Source: Gammaproteobacteria bacterium
Lineage (GTDB): Bacteria > Pseudomonadota > Gammaproteobacteria > Thiohalorhabdales > Thiohalorhabdaceae
Direction: 5' to 3'
Length of the DNA stretch: 6,011 bases
Assembly (NCBI GenBank): GCA_018609925.1
Contig: JAHEOG010000025.1
Location: 1-6,011 of the forward strand
The notes under the pieces are model-generated. The model was not told the DNA's origin. It did no database searches and worked only from the letters and a program-made list of their open reading frames with translations. Shown here one piece after another: positions 5,791 through 6,011 of the stretch. The position numbers were made by a program, and so were the translations under genes. Positions within the stretch are counted from its first letter, which is position 1; each line of letters opens with the position of its first letter.

Positions 5791-5853
5791 CGGGGACTGC
5801 CGAGGCCTTGGACCGCTCCTGGGCCAGCGATCGGCCGCTCCAGGCAGTCCCCG
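5791..5853. repeat. Long inverted repeat immediately upstream of hemA
   Basis: CGGGGACTGCC (5791-5801) is repeated inverted as GGCAGTCCCCG (5843-5853): 11 perfect base pairs around a 41-nt interior. The interior can extend the structure with TGGA/TCCA (5809-5812 with 5839-5842, stacking on the outer stem on one side) and a terminal GGCC/GGCC hairpin with a 7-nt loop (5822-5836). The right arm ends 32 bp before the hemA ATG. It has no T run, so it is not a classical terminator. A structured hemA leader or a regulator-binding site are the plausible roles. Confidence 0.65.
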
Positions 5854-5885
5854 CAAATTGGCCATCGCCGCAAACAGCGATCTCC

Positions 5886-6011
5886 ATGCACATCCTCGTT
5901 CTCGGCGTCAATCACAAGTCCGCTCCCGTCGGGGTTCGCGAGCGGGTGGCATTCGGCCCGGAAACGTTGCCGGATGCCCTTTTGGACCTCACCCAGCGCC
6001 CGGAGGTCCGG
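5886..6011 (+). CDS. hemA: Glutamyl-tRNA reductase (HemA), N-terminal 42 residues; 3' part outside window
   Basis: HemA reduces glutamyl-tRNA(Glu) with NADPH to glutamate-1-semialdehyde, the first committed step of tetrapyrrole synthesis by the C5 route. I translated the fragment directly: it begins MHILVLGVNHKSAPVGVRERVAF and remains open to the window end. The block LGVNHKSAPV (6-15) followed by VRERVAF (17-23) is diagnostic of the N-terminal catalytic domain; E. coli has LGINHKTAPVSLRERVSF. The catalytic Cys (about residue 50 in E. coli) lies just outside the window. The start at 5886 gives exactly the family N-terminus, although no Shine-Dalgarno precedes it (GCGATCTCC then ATG). The gene diverges from the TPR gene, as in P. 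aeruginosa, and has a large inverted repeat just upstream. Identification is secure despite the truncation. Confidence 0.94.
   Translation, partial: MHILVLGVNHKSAPVGVRERVAFGPETLPDALLDLTQRPEVR

Larger units (their letters stand above)
5523..5885. other. Divergent intergenic region between the TPR gene and hemA
   Basis: These 363 nt separate two divergent genes and should hold the promoters for both hemA and the TPR-lolB-ispE operon. I see no convincing protein-coding gene: frames that stay open have no family resemblance. The region contains a 16-bp palindrome (5558-5573), small hairpins at 5633-5645 (GGGAG/CTCCC) and 5646-5660 (TCCGG/CCGGA), a 9-bp direct repeat TCGGGCCGG at 5651 and 5675, a two-part hairpin (5721-5755) and a long inverted repeat (5791-5853). 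The best -10-like element for the minus strand is TATAAG (5771-5766), but no good -35 lies 16-18 bp upstream of it. For hemA, TTGAAC (5761-5766) with CAGTAT 17 bp later (5784-5789) is the best pair and is weak. All promoter assignments are tentative. Confidence 0.6.

Noticed and set aside
5544..5915. Minus-strand frames of about 123-135 codons across the hemA/TPR intergenic region
   Set aside because: They would begin inside hemA, have no Shine-Dalgarno and show proline/arginine/glycine-rich composition typical of chance frames. They also cover the inverted repeats.

Overview
This window is a compact, G+C-rich (by eye well over 60 %) stretch of a proteobacterial chromosome. It is almost certainly gammaproteobacterial. 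The gene order, read along the minus strand, is TPR lipoprotein - lolB - ispE - tRNA-Gln - prs - rplY - pth, with hemA diverging on the plus strand. This is the conserved housekeeping neighbourhood known from Pseudomonas aeruginosa (hemA, PA4667/lbcA, lolB, ispE, prs, rplY, pth) and from many purple-sulfur and related Gammaproteobacteria. LolB and the outer-membrane lipoprotein signals indicate a Gram-negative cell. The very acidic tail on L25 and the high G+C would suit a Chromatiales/Ectothiorhodospiraceae-type organism, but that placement is only a guess.

Layout from left to right: the first 70 codons of pth (minus, 1-210, running off the left edge); rplY (220-909), a long CTC-type L25 with a glutamate-rich tail; prs (979-1926), PRPP synthetase; a 102-nt prs leader with two small hairpins; tRNA-Gln(UUG) with encoded CCA (2029-2103); ispE (2138-3070); lolB (3067-3738); a 595-residue TPR lipoprotein resembling LbcA (3735-5522); a 363-nt divergent intergenic region rich in inverted repeats (5523-5885); and the first 42 codons of hemA on the plus strand (5886-6011, running off the right edge).

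The minus-strand genes look like one transcription unit. The TPR gene, lolB and ispE are joined by two identical 4-nt GTGA start/stop overlaps. The tRNA lies 34 nt downstream of ispE, and rplY and pth are 9 nt apart, with the pth ribosome-binding site overlapping the rplY stop codon. The unit mixes outer-membrane lipoprotein biology (the TPR lipoprotein and LolB), isoprenoid precursor synthesis (IspE), nucleotide precursor supply (Prs) and translation (tRNA-Gln, L25, Pth). HemA starts tetrapyrrole synthesis from glutamyl-tRNA.

I see no mobile element, CRISPR array, phage gene or defence system, and nothing that amounts to a new biological system. The least explained DNA is the hemA/TPR intergenic region, which carries several hairpins and a possible long-range pairing over the TPR gene's start codon. 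Smaller oddities are unusual residues at conserved positions in IspE and Prs, and A73 in tRNA-Gln.
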